In this document: positions 1 to 9,216 of the stretch, piece by piece
How positions within the stretch are numbered: position 1 is the first letter of the stretch
How the letters are laid out: each line of letters starts with the position of its first letter
NCBI GenBank assembly: GCA_017307755.1
Contig: JAFKGQ010000017.1
Coordinates: 124,001-188,000 of the forward strand
DNA from: Chitinophagaceae bacterium
Lineage (GTDB): Bacteria; Bacteroidota; Bacteroidia; Chitinophagales; Chitinophagaceae
Direction of reading: 5' to 3'
Length of the DNA: 64,000 bases
Notes under the pieces: generated by a model
Told to the model about the DNA's origin: nothing
Databases searched by the model: none
What the model saw: the letters and a program-made list of their open reading frames with translations, nothing else
Position numbers and translations under genes: made by a program

Positions 1-1000
1 TGAATCGGGCATGTACCTTCCCAAAAGCCTCCGGGATATATTTCACTCTCCCAAACTCAAAGGTAGCCCTGCTGGCCGCCAATATGATGCCGTGAAAAGA
101 AGCCACCAGCCCCATAAGCCCGATGGTGATCAGCAGATGATACATGAGCCCTCCGGTGCCCGTGATCCTGGATAAGGCAAGGGGTAAGGGACTATCCGAA
201 GCATCCGCTCCCGGAGAAGGATATACGATAGCTTCCCATCCCGCGACCCCGATGGAAGATAAAAATACCAGCACGCATAATATGATCAGGGTCGCCAGGG
301 CCGAGCCAAAACCCAATAGCACATTCCGCTGAGGGCGTATCGTCTCCTCGGCCACATTCGCCACTCCTTCAAGTCCCAGAAAGAACCAGATGGCAAAAGG
401 CACCGCCGCCCACACTCCCTTCCACCCATGGGGGAAGTCATTTTGCCGCAGGTTGGCCGCCGAAAAATGAGGGAAACAAATACCGGCGAATAACAACAAT
501 TCAAACACGGCCAGTACGGTGACGATCAGTTCAAAGCCGGCAGCCGTCTTTACGCCAAGGATGTTCAGCCCCGTAAAAACCACATACGCCATGATAGCTA
601 TCGCAGTCACCGGTATCCCCGGAAAAAAAATATGAAAATAAGCCCCGATGGCAGCCGCAATGGCAGGAGGGGCAAAAACAAATTCTATCAGCTGAGCCAT
701 ACCCGCTATAAAACCCCATTCCCGGCTTAGCCCCCTTGTAGCGTAATCAAAAACGCCCCCGGCCTTGGGAATAGCACAGGACAGCTCAGTATATGAAAAG
801 GTAAATGTGATATAGAGCAGGATGATAAAGCCGGTAGCGATGGCGAGTCCCCTGGTGCCTCCTTCGGCCAATCCCAGATTCCACCCAAAGTACATCCCGG
901 AGATGACATACCCTACGCCCAGCCCCCATAACATAACGGGTCCAAGGGTGCGGGATAACGTAGGGCTGGAGGAAGGAGCCTGTTCATGTTTGATTGCCAT
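1..1000 (-). CDS. Ethanolamine permease-like APC transporter (3' end cut off)
   Basis: About 333 codons are present, reading leftwards off the window edge. The N-terminus contains the run GPVMLWGLGVGYVISGMYFG, followed by GLAEGGTRGLAIATGF and later GLVASFHGIILAASRATFEF; these stretches are typical of the ethanolamine permease branch of the amino acid-polyamine-organocation family. It should be an inner-membrane proton-coupled uptake carrier, with many hydrophobic helices visible. The ATG at 998-1000 is chosen because the short polar N-terminus then runs straight into the first conserved helix. A terminator hairpin ends only about ten bases upstream of this ATG, so the gene is probably expressed by read-through or from an unusual promoter. 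Substrate assignment is by family resemblance; another amine or amino acid is possible. Confidence 0.85.
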   Translation of the reverse strand, partial: MAIKHEQAPSSSPTLSRTLGPVMLWGLGVGYVISGMYFGWNLGLAEGGTRGLAIATGFIILLYITFTFSYTELSCAIPKAGGVFDYATRGLSREWGFIAGMAQLIEFVFAPPAIAAAIGAYFHIFFPGIPVTAIAIMAYVVFTGLNILGVKTAAGFELIVTVLAVFELLLFAGICFPHFSAANLRQNDFPHGWKGVWAAVPFAIWFFLGLEGVANVAEETIRPQRNVLLGFGSALATLIILCVLVFLSSIGVAGWEAIVYPSPGADASDSPLPLALSRITGTGGLMYHLLITIGLMGLVASFHGIILAASRATFEFGRVKYIPEAFGKVHARF

Positions 1001-1010
1001 GCTTAAAGAT

Positions 1011-1056
1011 AAAAAAAGAGACCGTCTCAAGCGAAAAAAATCGAGACGGCCTCTTT
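1011..1056 (-). terminator. Intrinsic terminator after the T9SS-protein gene
   Basis: Arms 1017-1028 and 1043-1054 pair over 12 bases with one mismatch. On the minus strand the stem is followed by seven T (plus-strand A run 1011-1017). On the plus strand a short TTTT also follows, so it may act both ways. It sits directly in front of the permease start codon. Confidence 0.8.
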
Positions 1057-1079
1057 TCGTGAGCACGTAAACATCCGTT

Positions 1080-2564
1080 TTACTTGACGATGATCTCCTG
1101 GTGCACCCACTGCACCCCGTCGAATATCTGCAGGATATAGATGTTGGTAGCCAGCCCGCTGGTATTGATAGAGGCTTCAGACAGACCCGCGCCAAATTCA
1201 TACCGCCGGACGATCCTGCCGGCCTTGTCCACAATACGGGCTGCTTTTACCAGCCTCCCCTTTCCGGCAACAGGAACATTCCCTTTCTCAGGAGCCAGGG
1301 ATACTCTCATCAACCCCTGCACAGGATTGGGAGATACGTTCACCTTCGCCGGACCGCCTCCGCCACAGGGTTTGTTCATCGATAGACTGGCTGTATTCGT
1401 GGTCCCGCACGCCGTCGTAGCATATACGGAAAGATGGTGGACAGTGCCGCACGTGATGTCTTCGTCATAAAAAGAAAGGCCTACGGTAAACGTATGCGTA
1501 TCCAGCGTCCACGTATAATTAGCACCGGGTATATTAGTCGCCTGGGCAAAGAAAGTATACCCTGTCCATTTATTTATGACAAGTGTAAGTGGCAGCACGC
1601 CATAATAATACAGATTGCTCGTTGCAGCGCTGGACGTATTATTGGGATAGTTGGCCGATACCACCAGAGTAAAGTTGCCGCCGGTAGCAGGGAAATTGAT
1701 GCTTGCTGAAGTGGCGGCAGTCGTAAATGTCTGAAGACCGTTGGCGGAAAATACACAGCCCGGGGCGCCGCCGACAATGCTATAGGTATAGCTGACGGCG
1801 CCGCATAAGGGATTGACGGAATAGCTCTGCGAGCTTCCGCACGCGTTGGCCGGGTTGGAAGAAGACAGCGAAGGCGCGGGTGTCGTATAGCTGATGGCAA
1901 AGGTCCTGGGGACGGTAGTATACGGACAGACATTCATTTGCAGATAGGCCGCGACATTGCCAGTGGTGAACCCATCCGGATTCGCCGTGATGGTATTGCC
2001 CGTATTGCCTGAGCTGAATGACCAGTTGGCAGGCAGGGTCCATTTGATGGTATAGTTCGCGGGCGGCGGGGCATACAAAAGGTTGTTATTTGTTATTACA
2101 CTCGTATTGTAGCTCACAGGACTGGGGCAACCCAGCGCCAGCGTGCCGGTCTGTGTGATATCGTTAAGCCCTATCAGCCTCACCTGTGGGCTAAAGCCGG
2201 CCGCCGTATAAGGGGACGAAGTGGCATTCGTCAGGTCATTAAAGTACGTCACTTTACAGGTGACGGTAGGGCCATTGCCCGCAGTCATGGTAATTATGGC
2301 CGTCGGATCGTCGGGATTTGTAGAGGTATATACAAGTGTATTGTTGAAATACCAGTCGTATTTCTTGACACGGTTATAATTCGCCGGTATCGTAAAGGAT
2401 ACGATAAAACGGACCATGTCGCAGGGATTTACCCAGCCAAGTTTGCTCGGGTCCGTGGTTTGTGTATCGCTTGTCGCCGCCTTGACGACCTCATTGTCAG
2501 CCAGTACACGGGAGGAAAAAATAGCCTGAAGGATGGTCAAAAGGATAAGTAGTCTCTTTTTCAT
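1080..2564 (-). CDS. Secreted surface protein with T9SS type A sorting domain
   Basis: The 494-residue product begins with a Sec signal peptide (MKKRLLILLTILQAIFSS...) and ends with a C-terminal module of about 75 residues starting NVSPNPVQGLMRVSL and ending with a beta-rich tail ...IYILQIFDGVQWVHQEIIVK. This is the classic type IX secretion sorting domain, which takes proteins across the outer membrane and anchors them at the surface. The middle is Ser/Thr/Asn-rich with repeated aromatic-Thr strands resembling PKD/Ig-like folds and several cysteines; no catalytic motif is recognised. It lies 58 bases after the pseudo-kinase gene and ends at a clear terminator. The role is unknown: an adhesin or a carbohydrate-associated surface protein would fit the neighbouring susCD pair. 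Confidence 0.8.
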   Translation of the reverse strand: MKKRLLILLTILQAIFSSRVLADNEVVKAATSDTQTTDPSKLGWVNPCDMVRFIVSFTIPANYNRVKKYDWYFNNTLVYTSTNPDDPTAIITMTAGNGPTVTCKVTYFNDLTNATSSPYTAAGFSPQVRLIGLNDITQTGTLALGCPSPVSYNTSVITNNNLLYAPPPANYTIKWTLPANWSFSSGNTGNTITANPDGFTTGNVAAYLQMNVCPYTTVPRTFAISYTTPAPSLSSSNPANACGSSQSYSVNPLCGAVSYTYSIVGGAPGCVFSANGLQTFTTAATSASINFPATGGNFTLVVSANYPNNTSSAATSNLYYYGVLPLTLVINKWTGYTFFAQATNIPGANYTWTLDTHTFTVGLSFYDEDITCGTVHHLSVYATTACGTTNTASLSMNKPCGGGGPAKVNVSPNPVQGLMRVSLAPEKGNVPVAGKGRLVKAARIVDKAGRIVRRYEFGAGLSEASINTSGLATNIYILQIFDGVQWVHQEIIVK

Positions 2565-2622
2565 GATGATAGGTTAAAGTTTAAAAAATATACAAAAGTG
2601 AGATGCAAACAGTGTTTACGTG

Positions 2623-3717
2623 TCACGTGATCGCCCTGTTCAGATTAATCTTTAGATTGACGATAAATTGCTCGGTGGTAATAGTCACCTTCAGCTCATG
2701 ACTTTCCGGGTACAACAGGTTCAGCCTCCTGCCGATATGTTGTAGCGAAAGCGTATTCCCATTCATCAGCGTGCTGCTGTCGATAGGCTTGCTCCAGCCC
2801 ACCTTCATATTGAAATGACCGTCGTCTACCCGCACTTCCAGGTCCATACATTTCTCCGGCATATTCATGGACGCCAGTTGCCGGAATCCATTCTCCACCA
2901 ACGGTAAGATGATAAAAGGGGCGATACGCTCGCCCGACAGGTTACCCATTATTTTTGCTACGACCTTCAAACTGTCCTGGTTGCCCGTTCTCTCCAGCCC
3001 GATATACTCTTCCAGAAGATACAACTCTTTTTCCAGGCTCACACTGGCCTGGTTGTTATCATAGATGACATACAGCAGCAGGCTCTTTATCTTCTTCATC
3101 ATATCCGGTATCAGCGGGGGACGCGTAAGAGCCAGCTGTTCTACCTTGTCCAGGGCATTGATCAGGAATACAGGCTGCAAGGCGCCCGCCTGAAGCGTGG
3201 GCTCGATATGCTGCTTTTCTTTCTTCAGCAGCTCCAGCTCCTGCTGTTTGATGGCCCACATCTTCCCCAGTTTGATGGCAGCAGCAAGCCCCCCTTCCAT
3301 ATTGATCTGATAAAAAAGGTTGAGGAACAGCCAGGGAACATTTTTGGAGAATACGGGCGGAGGCATGTCAAACATTTCCCGTATATAAGGTACTACCTGA
3401 TGGTTATACCAGCGGAAGACCAGTATGAACAGGAAGGAGAACAACATCCATAGCAATGCCATCTGTATATAATGTCCCTTGTAAAGGAACCTGGGCAGAA
3501 GATAGTAGATGATGGAATAACAGAACACCATATCCAGGGGGGTGGATAAAGTGACCTCCACAAGCGACGCCCCCACGGTTTGTCCGAAAGGGTGGCGCCC
3601 CTGCCAGTAGGTGATTTGGAACACCGTGTAATAAATGATCCACAACAGCCAGAAGAGTGAATGCCGGGCGATACGATACCGCCGGTTATTGGAAAATACA
3701 AGTGGATTTACTGCCAT
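2623..3717 (-). CDS. LytS/YehU-type sensor kinase homologue, probably inactive (pseudo-kinase)
   Basis: The 364 residues show several N-terminal membrane helices (about 20-100), a short coiled linker (155-172), then a His_kinase (PF06580-like) region. Where active members read NPHFLFN, this protein reads QPVFLIN (residues 181-187): the phospho-acceptor histidine is valine 183. The ATP-lid asparagine motif survives as LPLVENGF (N276), but the DNGxG box is replaced by a GWSKP stretch near 307 and the GIGL lid by SLQHIGRR. Phosphotransfer therefore looks impossible by the usual chemistry, while the fold and the helices seem intact over full length. It sits between susD and the T9SS protein, behind a terminator. 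It may act as a sensor or scaffold partner for another LytS kinase; the intact one is at 9217. Confidence 0.8.
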   Translation of the reverse strand: MAVNPLVFSNNRRYRIARHSLFWLLWIIYYTVFQITYWQGRHPFGQTVGASLVEVTLSTPLDMVFCYSIIYYLLPRFLYKGHYIQMALLWMLFSFLFILVFRWYNHQVVPYIREMFDMPPPVFSKNVPWLFLNLFYQINMEGGLAAAIKLGKMWAIKQQELELLKKEKQHIEPTLQAGALQPVFLINALDKVEQLALTRPPLIPDMMKKIKSLLLYVIYDNNQASVSLEKELYLLEEYIGLERTGNQDSLKVVAKIMGNLSGERIAPFIILPLVENGFRQLASMNMPEKCMDLEVRVDDGHFNMKVGWSKPIDSSTLMNGNTLSLQHIGRRLNLLYPESHELKVTITTEQFIVNLKINLNRAIT

Positions 3718-3728
3718 AATACAACGGG

Positions 3729-3765
3729 AAAAAAAGGGGGCTGCTCTCTACAGGAAAGCAGCCCC
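3729..3765 (-). terminator. Intrinsic terminator after susD
   Basis: Perfect 9-bp stem GGGGCTGCT (3737-3745) with AGCAGCCCC (3757-3765), followed on the minus strand by seven T (plus-strand A run 3729-3735). It separates susCD from the pseudo-kinase gene, whose ATG begins about 12 bases further on. Confidence 0.85.
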
Positions 3766-3785
3766 AATATACTTAGATCATTGCA

Positions 3786-5153
3786 TTATTTATCCCAAAA
3801 TATCTGAGGTGTATACAGCGTCGATTGCGGTGTATTTGCTCCATTATAGGAATATTCGCTTTGGGGATAGATCAGACGGCGGGGAACGCCATTTCCTCCC
3901 TGGGCAGGTATATTAGGAACACCCGTGCGACGGTACAGGGTCCAGGCCTCGGGATTCAGGAAGAGAGCGATGTACTCTTCCGCACCCACCTGGGCGATGG
4001 CCGCATCGGTAGTACCGGGTAAGGTTCCATGAGCAGCCAGGTAGGTAGCTATATCCGCTGGTGCAACGCCGAGCTTGGTCATATTGCTGTCGATGGCAGC
4101 CCGGTAATAGCCCTGCGCTGCAGCAATAGTCCCACCGGACCTTAATGTGGCTTCTGCTTTCATAAAAAGCAGTTCGTCCATGGTAATAAACTCCACAGGA
4201 GAAGTTGCACTGCCATAATAGGGCCCTAATATACCTCCGTCTTTTTTGACAGTATCCCCATAAAGGTTAACTCTCGGGTCCGTCTTGTTTATCATTGAAT
4301 TAATCAAAAAGCTGCTGTCATTAAACGTAATATAGCCGGCCCTGTCGTTCATGAACTGCGCCCAGGGATTATTCGTAGTGCCGGTACCTGTGAAGTTATA
4401 CACAGCATTTTCCTTTGAACTGGCAAAAGAGGAGGCGATCTCAGCCAGTGCGCTGGTGGCCATGGCCGGATTCCCCTTGCTCTGGTGGATGTACAGACGG
4501 GCCTTGATCGCATGACCAAATTTTGCCCACAAGCTCAGATCACCATTATACATTACGTCTTCCGTGCCAGGCACGGCAAGATCATTACCCGTAGTGCCGA
4601 ATAAGGCGATCCCATCGTCCACCAGTTTAGCTATCGAATCATACAAGTCGGCTGCTTTATCATATTTCGGCTGCAGATGATAAGGATCCAATTTTCCCCG
4701 CAGGGCCGCCGAATACGGGATATCGCCCCAATCATCCACGGTCACCTGAAGACAATAGGCCAACAGGATACGCGCAACACCCGCATATGCATGATAAAAC
4801 CCTATCGAGTCACAGCCGTACTTAAGCGCAAAAATGTTCTCCATGGTGGATGTATACATATCACCCCACCCATTTTCAAACGTTCCTGGGTTGATCCCAT
4901 ATTTATAAAAAGTGGCGGTCTGGTTCTGCGCTCCAAATGCCTGCTGGGTCAGCAAGCTGCTGTACCTGGAAAAGTCACCGCCCTGGGTAAATCCCAAAGC
5001 TATTTCACAGGAAGGCAGCAACAGGTTGGGGTTGACAAAATCCACCGCATTGGGATTCTTATTGACACTCGTAAAAAAACTTTTTTTACAGGCTCCCGCA
5101 GACAGGATCAATATCCCTGCCACGGCGAATATTTTTATCTTATTTAGTTTCAT
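3786..5153 (-). CDS. SusD/RagB-family outer-membrane nutrient-binding lipoprotein
   Basis: The 455-residue protein starts with a lipoprotein signal ending ILILSAGAC (lipid cysteine C22), then the typical SusD-like_2 opening KNPNAVDFVNPNLLLPSCEIALG. TPR-like helical stretches follow (YAGVARILLAYCLQVTVDDWGDIPYS), and the C-terminal region contains FMKAEATLRSG and the EEYIALFLNPEAWTLYRRTG segment common to this family. It caps the SusC barrel and captures ligand at the cell surface. It starts 21 bases after the susC stop and is clearly co-transcribed with it. No glycoside hydrolase or peptidase gene is next to the pair in this window, so the substrate (glycan, peptide or other) cannot be inferred. 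Confidence 0.93.
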   Translation of the reverse strand: MKLNKIKIFAVAGILILSAGACKKSFFTSVNKNPNAVDFVNPNLLLPSCEIALGFTQGGDFSRYSSLLTQQAFGAQNQTATFYKYGINPGTFENGWGDMYTSTMENIFALKYGCDSIGFYHAYAGVARILLAYCLQVTVDDWGDIPYSAALRGKLDPYHLQPKYDKAADLYDSIAKLVDDGIALFGTTGNDLAVPGTEDVMYNGDLSLWAKFGHAIKARLYIHQSKGNPAMATSALAEIASSFASSKENAVYNFTGTGTTNNPWAQFMNDRAGYITFNDSSFLINSMINKTDPRVNLYGDTVKKDGGILGPYYGSATSPVEFITMDELLFMKAEATLRSGGTIAAAQGYYRAAIDSNMTKLGVAPADIATYLAAHGTLPGTTDAAIAQVGAEEYIALFLNPEAWTLYRRTGVPNIPAQGGNGVPRRLIYPQSEYSYNGANTPQSTLYTPQIFWDK

Positions 5154-5174
5154 ATTAAAATAAGTTTAATAGGA

Positions 5175-8100
5175 TTAAAGACCGACATTCAGACGGATAC
5201 CATAGTTCCTGATCCCAGGGTTGTTAAAGAAGTCCATACCCTGGGCATTGGAAGGTCCTGCAAGACTCGTCTCCGGATCGACCCCATCATATTTGGTCCA
5301 GGTATGAATGTTGTTGGCAAATATCGTGAACGACAGGGCAGAGAACTTCATCTTGTTGATGATGGACTTCGGTAGCTGGTAGGTAAGACTTATCTGACGC
5401 AGCTTGGTATAACCGCCATCCTCGATATCTACCTCCTGACCGCCGCCTACGCTGTTGCCGACGGCCTTCCAGTAATTATAGTCATAGGAGCTCTGAATGG
5501 TATTGACGGCACCGGGTCCGGACTTTTCCGGCGGGTTGGGGCCCGAGCCTTCGTAATGCACCACTTGACCGGCTGCATTAAGGTGCCCCAGCAATCCCTT
5601 GAAGACAGTTGCTGTGCCCCTGTTCTCCGTCTGTTTTGCAGTTCCCCGCAAGGTTATCGCACCGCGGGTGCCGTTCATGATGTTGCCGCCATGTTTGATA
5701 TTCACTTGCACCCCCAGCGTAAACCCTTTGTAGCTTAAGTTACTCTGCACGGAGCCCAGCCATTTTGGATTGGGATCGCCGATCACCATATTCGGACCCA
5801 CGCCACCACCGATCGGCTGGCCAACTTCATTATTGGGATCCTTGGGGTTATCATTAATCAGTAAAGGACTCTTCAGATCAGTAAGATTGGAGTGAGGAGT
5901 GGTATTCCCATAGATGACGCCATAAGGCTGACCGGCAACCGCATCTATCTCAAACTCACCCGCGCCAAATCCGGCCAGTAAGATCCTGTCAAGACCCGGG
6001 GCCAGCTTTAATACCTTGTTCCTGTTCATCGACCAGTTGAAATTCACATCCCAGCGTAACCCGTAGCTGGTCCGCACCGGATTTGTATTTAAGGTCAGCT
6101 CGACACCCTTGTTCTGGATGGTGGCCGCATTCAACAGCTGACCCGCAAAACCCGTCGTATAAGAGATGGCCACCGGTACAATGACATCGGTAGACTTACT
6201 ATAATAATAAGTGCCATTGAACGTGATCCTGTCCTTATAAAGACCCAGATCGACGCCGGCTTCATAAGACCTCGTCTTTTCCGCCTTCAGATTCGGGTTG
6301 CCAAGCGTGGCGACATTCGTGCTAAGCGCATAGCCGGGAATGGAGACACCCGTGTTGACAAAACCATCCGTAAACGCAAAAGGAGCGGCGTACTGGGTGG
6401 TCAAGGCGTAAATGGGAGCATCCTTACCCACCTGCGCAAAGTTGACCCTTACCTTACCATAATTCAGTACATCTCTTCCCTTAAGCGATTCCAGCTCCGT
6501 AAATACCCATCCCAGGCTGGCTGAAGGGTACCAGAATACATTGTTCGCAGGGGCAAGCGTAGAGGTTTCCTCCCTGCGGCCGGTAATGCCCAGATAGAGC
6601 ATATTGCGCCAGCTCAATTCCAGATCGCCGTAATAGGCTTGTGTACGTTTATGCCCGTCAAATTGGGTATTCACAGGCGCCGCTGCATTGGATACATCGT
6701 TAAAATCGTTTATCAGCAGACCGACAGCCTTCACCAGCCGGTTGTTGCTCTGCAGATCAAAGAAGTTATGACCCAACAGCAACGATGCATTCAGGTCCCC
6801 AAAACTATGTTTCAGGTTGACCGTAAAGTCAGAGTTGAACTGTTGGTTATAGTAAGTAGTGAGAAACAGCGCCCCATTGGCGACAGGCAAATGATAGGCG
6901 CCCGATTGCGATCCAAATGCGCTCTTATCGGATTGGTTATAGAGGTCACCCCCTAGGCGATAGGTAAATCCAAGCCAGTCATTCGCCTGGTAGTTCACCT
7001 GCCCATAGCCAAAAATACGGTTCAGGTTGGAAGTAGTGGGGTTATTGTTGATGGTGTAGTAGGGGTTGTCATATTTACCAAACCCGCGATAGCTCCGCTG
7101 CTTGCCATTGGGGAAAAGATAGGCATCCCTGTTATTCCAGGGGTCTTTCAAACCGTTGGAGTTATCAAAAGTAGGCGTCGTCCGCAAAAGACCCAGCATG
7201 ATACCTGACGTATTGCTGCCCTGCTGCGCTTTATCATTGGAAGAGTTTATAAATGTCATGGCCCCTTGAAGCGAAACCTTCGGAGACACCCTCATTTGCC
7301 CGCTGAGGTTAAAAGTATTCTTGGCATAACGGGTCTTGGGAATGATCCCCGTCTGATAAAGATTGCCATAGGACATCCGGTATCCCGCATCAGGAGTTCC
7401 GCCGGCCACGGCAATGTTATTGTCAAGCACCATCCCGGTCTTGAAAAAAGAGTAAGTGTCATAGGGAACTACCTTATTCTTGGCAGAAGGATCGGACTTG
7501 CCGACGATATTGCCATGCTTGTCCCAGGGATTGGTATTAGTCCCATCCCAATACAAAGTGTCGATAGCCGGCCCCCAGGAAAAAGGCTGGCCCGACGAAG
7601 GGGGCTCGTAAACATAGTTGGTGCCGTCAAAATCGCCTTGCGCAAACTTTGTCTGCAAAGGAGGCAGTTGCGTATGCCTATCCCAGGTAACAGAGGAATT
7701 AAAGCTCACCTGCGCCTTATGCGCCCCCCCTTTCTTGGTGGTGATGACCAACGCCCCGCTGGCAGCCTGGATACCATACAGGGCCGTAGCGGCAGGACCT
7801 TTCAGCAAGGTAATGGACTCGATGTCATTCGGGTTGAGGTCAAGACCACGGTTGGTCGGCTGAGAAGCACCCACCAGGTCCGCCCCGGCGCCACCGGCCT
7901 GGAAGCCGTTAAACTGGGGGTCAAAGTTGTTCGCGGAGTTGTCGATAGGCACCCCATCCACTACCATCAGCGGCTGGTTGTTACCCGTCACGGAAGTTAC
8001 ACCCCGCAACAGCATAAAGGTTCCCGCACCCGGGTCACCCGCACTGTTGATCACCGTCAGACCGGAAGCTTTGCCGCTAAGCTCATTCAGCGCATTGCCC

Positions 8101-8501
8101 GTCCCCGTAGTATTCAGCTGATCTGCGCCGATGGTCTGCGTGGCATACCCCAGAGACCGCTTCTCCCTCTTGATGCCTAAGGCAGTGACCACCACCTCGC
8201 TCATCGACCGCGTATCCCTGAATAATTGTACCGTAATCTCGGACTGACCTCCGATGCTAAACTCCCTGGACCCAAACCCCACCGCTGAAACTACCAGCGT
8301 CCCACTAGCCGGAGCCATAATTCTAAATCCGCCGTCGGGACCTGCGCTGGTGCCCCCACGCGCCCCTTTGATCTTGATCGACGCCCCTGAGAGAGGATTG
8401 CCCGTCGAATCGGTGACCCTTCCGGTCACCTCCTTATTCTGAGCACGGCTCAGAAAAGCGAATGCCATGAATAGGATGGTTAGAACCAAACATTTTCTCA
8501 T
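5175..8501 (-). CDS. SusC/RagA-family TonB-linked outer-membrane transporter
   Basis: The 1108-residue product has a signal peptide ending FLSRA-Q, an N-terminal carboxypeptidase-D-like beta domain (about 23-93, beginning EVTGRVTDSTGNPLSGASI), the SusC box SEVVVTALGIKREKRSLGYA (about 101-120) and a plug domain with LRGVTSVTGNNQPLMVVDGV near 165-185. The remainder is a TonB-dependent barrel ending in the alternating strand NYGIRLNVGL. It should import a ligand delivered by the SusD partner, using TonB/ExbBD energy. The upstream region has no clear TAnnTTTG box on this strand, so the promoter was not located. The paired LytS/LytTR genes lie divergently upstream and are candidate regulators by position only. 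Confidence 0.95.
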   Translation of the reverse strand: MRKCLVLTILFMAFAFLSRAQNKEVTGRVTDSTGNPLSGASIKIKGARGGTSAGPDGGFRIMAPASGTLVVSAVGFGSREFSIGGQSEITVQLFRDTRSMSEVVVTALGIKREKRSLGYATQTIGADQLNTTGTGNALNELSGKASGLTVINSAGDPGAGTFMLLRGVTSVTGNNQPLMVVDGVPIDNSANNFDPQFNGFQAGGAGADLVGASQPTNRGLDLNPNDIESITLLKGPAATALYGIQAASGALVITTKKGGAHKAQVSFNSSVTWDRHTQLPPLQTKFAQGDFDGTNYVYEPPSSGQPFSWGPAIDTLYWDGTNTNPWDKHGNIVGKSDPSAKNKVVPYDTYSFFKTGMVLDNNIAVAGGTPDAGYRMSYGNLYQTGIIPKTRYAKNTFNLSGQMRVSPKVSLQGAMTFINSSNDKAQQGSNTSGIMLGLLRTTPTFDNSNGLKDPWNNRDAYLFPNGKQRSYRGFGKYDNPYYTINNNPTTSNLNRIFGYGQVNYQANDWLGFTYRLGGDLYNQSDKSAFGSQSGAYHLPVANGALFLTTYYNQQFNSDFTVNLKHSFGDLNASLLLGHNFFDLQSNNRLVKAVGLLINDFNDVSNAAAPVNTQFDGHKRTQAYYGDLELSWRNMLYLGITGRREETSTLAPANNVFWYPSASLGWVFTELESLKGRDVLNYGKVRVNFAQVGKDAPIYALTTQYAAPFAFTDGFVNTGVSIPGYALSTNVATLGNPNLKAEKTRSYEAGVDLGLYKDRITFNGTYYYSKSTDVIVPVAISYTTGFAGQLLNAATIQNKGVELTLNTNPVRTSYGLRWDVNFNWSMNRNKVLKLAPGLDRILLAGFGAGEFEIDAVAGQPYGVIYGNTTPHSNLTDLKSPLLINDNPKDPNNEVGQPIGGGVGPNMVIGDPNPKWLGSVQSNLSYKGFTLGVQVNIKHGGNIMNGTRGAITLRGTAKQTENRGTATVFKGLLGHLNAAGQVVHYEGSGPNPPEKSGPGAVNTIQSSYDYNYWKAVGNSVGGGQEVDIEDGGYTKLRQISLTYQLPKSIINKMKFSALSFTIFANNIHTWTKYDGVDPETSLAGPSNAQGMDFFNNPGIRNYGIRLNVGL

Positions 8502-8777
8502 TTTCTGTCTTTTTTGGATTAATATGTGTGTTGACTCAAGTGTACAGCCCGCTCATCACTGATACAGGCCACTCAAAACAGACAAAAAAATTAACTTTTC
8601 TGACGCATACAGATTGTGGCTTATAACCGAGTCGGGAAAATTGACAACCGAAACCGTATAAAACAAGACCGAAGAAGAAATCTGAAATTCAATTTGTTAA
8701 AACGGTTTTTGAAGAGGGTTTTTACGATTGGTTAATGAATTGTTAACCACAAGGCGGGACTGTGGAGCCCGGGCCAA

Positions 8778-8809
8778 AAACAAAAAAGCAGGTGGTAGAA
8801 ACCACCTGC
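8778..8809 (-). terminator. Orphan intrinsic terminator
   Basis: Perfect 9-bp stem GCAGGTGGT (8788-8796) and ACCACCTGC (8801-8809) with loop AGAA. On the minus strand it is followed by six T, then G, then five more T. The only sequence upstream on that strand is the intergenic region up to the kinase gene, so it would end a short non-coding or leader transcript. Confidence 0.7.
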
Positions 8810-9037
8810 GAGTCACATGAGAAAACTTCTATCGGCAACTTTAACAAATCCGGGGAAGTTGCCTTTTAGAAAAATTTATTCCCCCGGAAAAATTTGCTTG
8901 AGGTCAGATGTCAAAGCTGGGGGAAGATAGCTAATTATTAACCCTTACAGACGGCAATCTGACCGAAGCCAACGAATAAGCTACCGAACGGCCCGTTTCA
9001 ACTGCCGAAAGGTGAGAACCTCCGTCCCGGATATAAG

Positions 9038-9045
9038 TATCTTTG
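9038..9045 (+). promoter_or_regulatory. Putative -7 promoter box TATCTTTG for the LytS kinase
   Basis: Exact match to the Bacteroidetes TAnnTTTG element, about 170 bases before the chosen ATG. No good TTG was seen at the expected upstream spacing, so this is tentative. Confidence 0.4.
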
Positions 9046-9216
9046 TACAAATAAATTTCCTTTTGCAATTAATTAACTTTTCTATTACAGGGTAAATGGG
9101 AATCTTTCGTTATCCATCAACTACACATAGCGTCACCGGCCCACGCATAGACAATAGACAAATCCTTAAAACAATTTTTGATACCACCCGGCGCTACTGC
9201 CCTAACCCAAGCTGCT

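Larger units (their letters stand above)
8502..9216. other. Long divergent intergenic region (susC / LytS kinase)
   Basis: No convincing gene is seen in these 715 bases. It holds a minus-strand terminator (8778-8809) with no gene feeding it, a second hairpin with arms GGCAACTT (8834-8841) and AAGTTGCC (8856-8863) followed by TTTT on the plus strand, and a promoter-like TATCTTTG at 9038-9045 for the kinase gene. The AT-rich stretch around 8580-8740 should contain the susC control region. Confidence 0.5.

Noticed and set aside
7266..8180. 304-residue open frame opposite susC
   Set aside because: It runs antisense to well-conserved SusC coding sequence, is Arg/Gly/Pro-rich and shows no family motif.
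8881..8940. A fourteenth palindromic element before the LytS kinase
   Set aside because: CCCCC/GGGGG arms and CTAATTATTA are present, but there is no TAnnTTT box at 18-19 bases and no hairpin array.
9178..9216. Upstream TTG start for the LytS kinase
   Set aside because: It adds 13 residues without family similarity; the ATG at 9217 is preferred.
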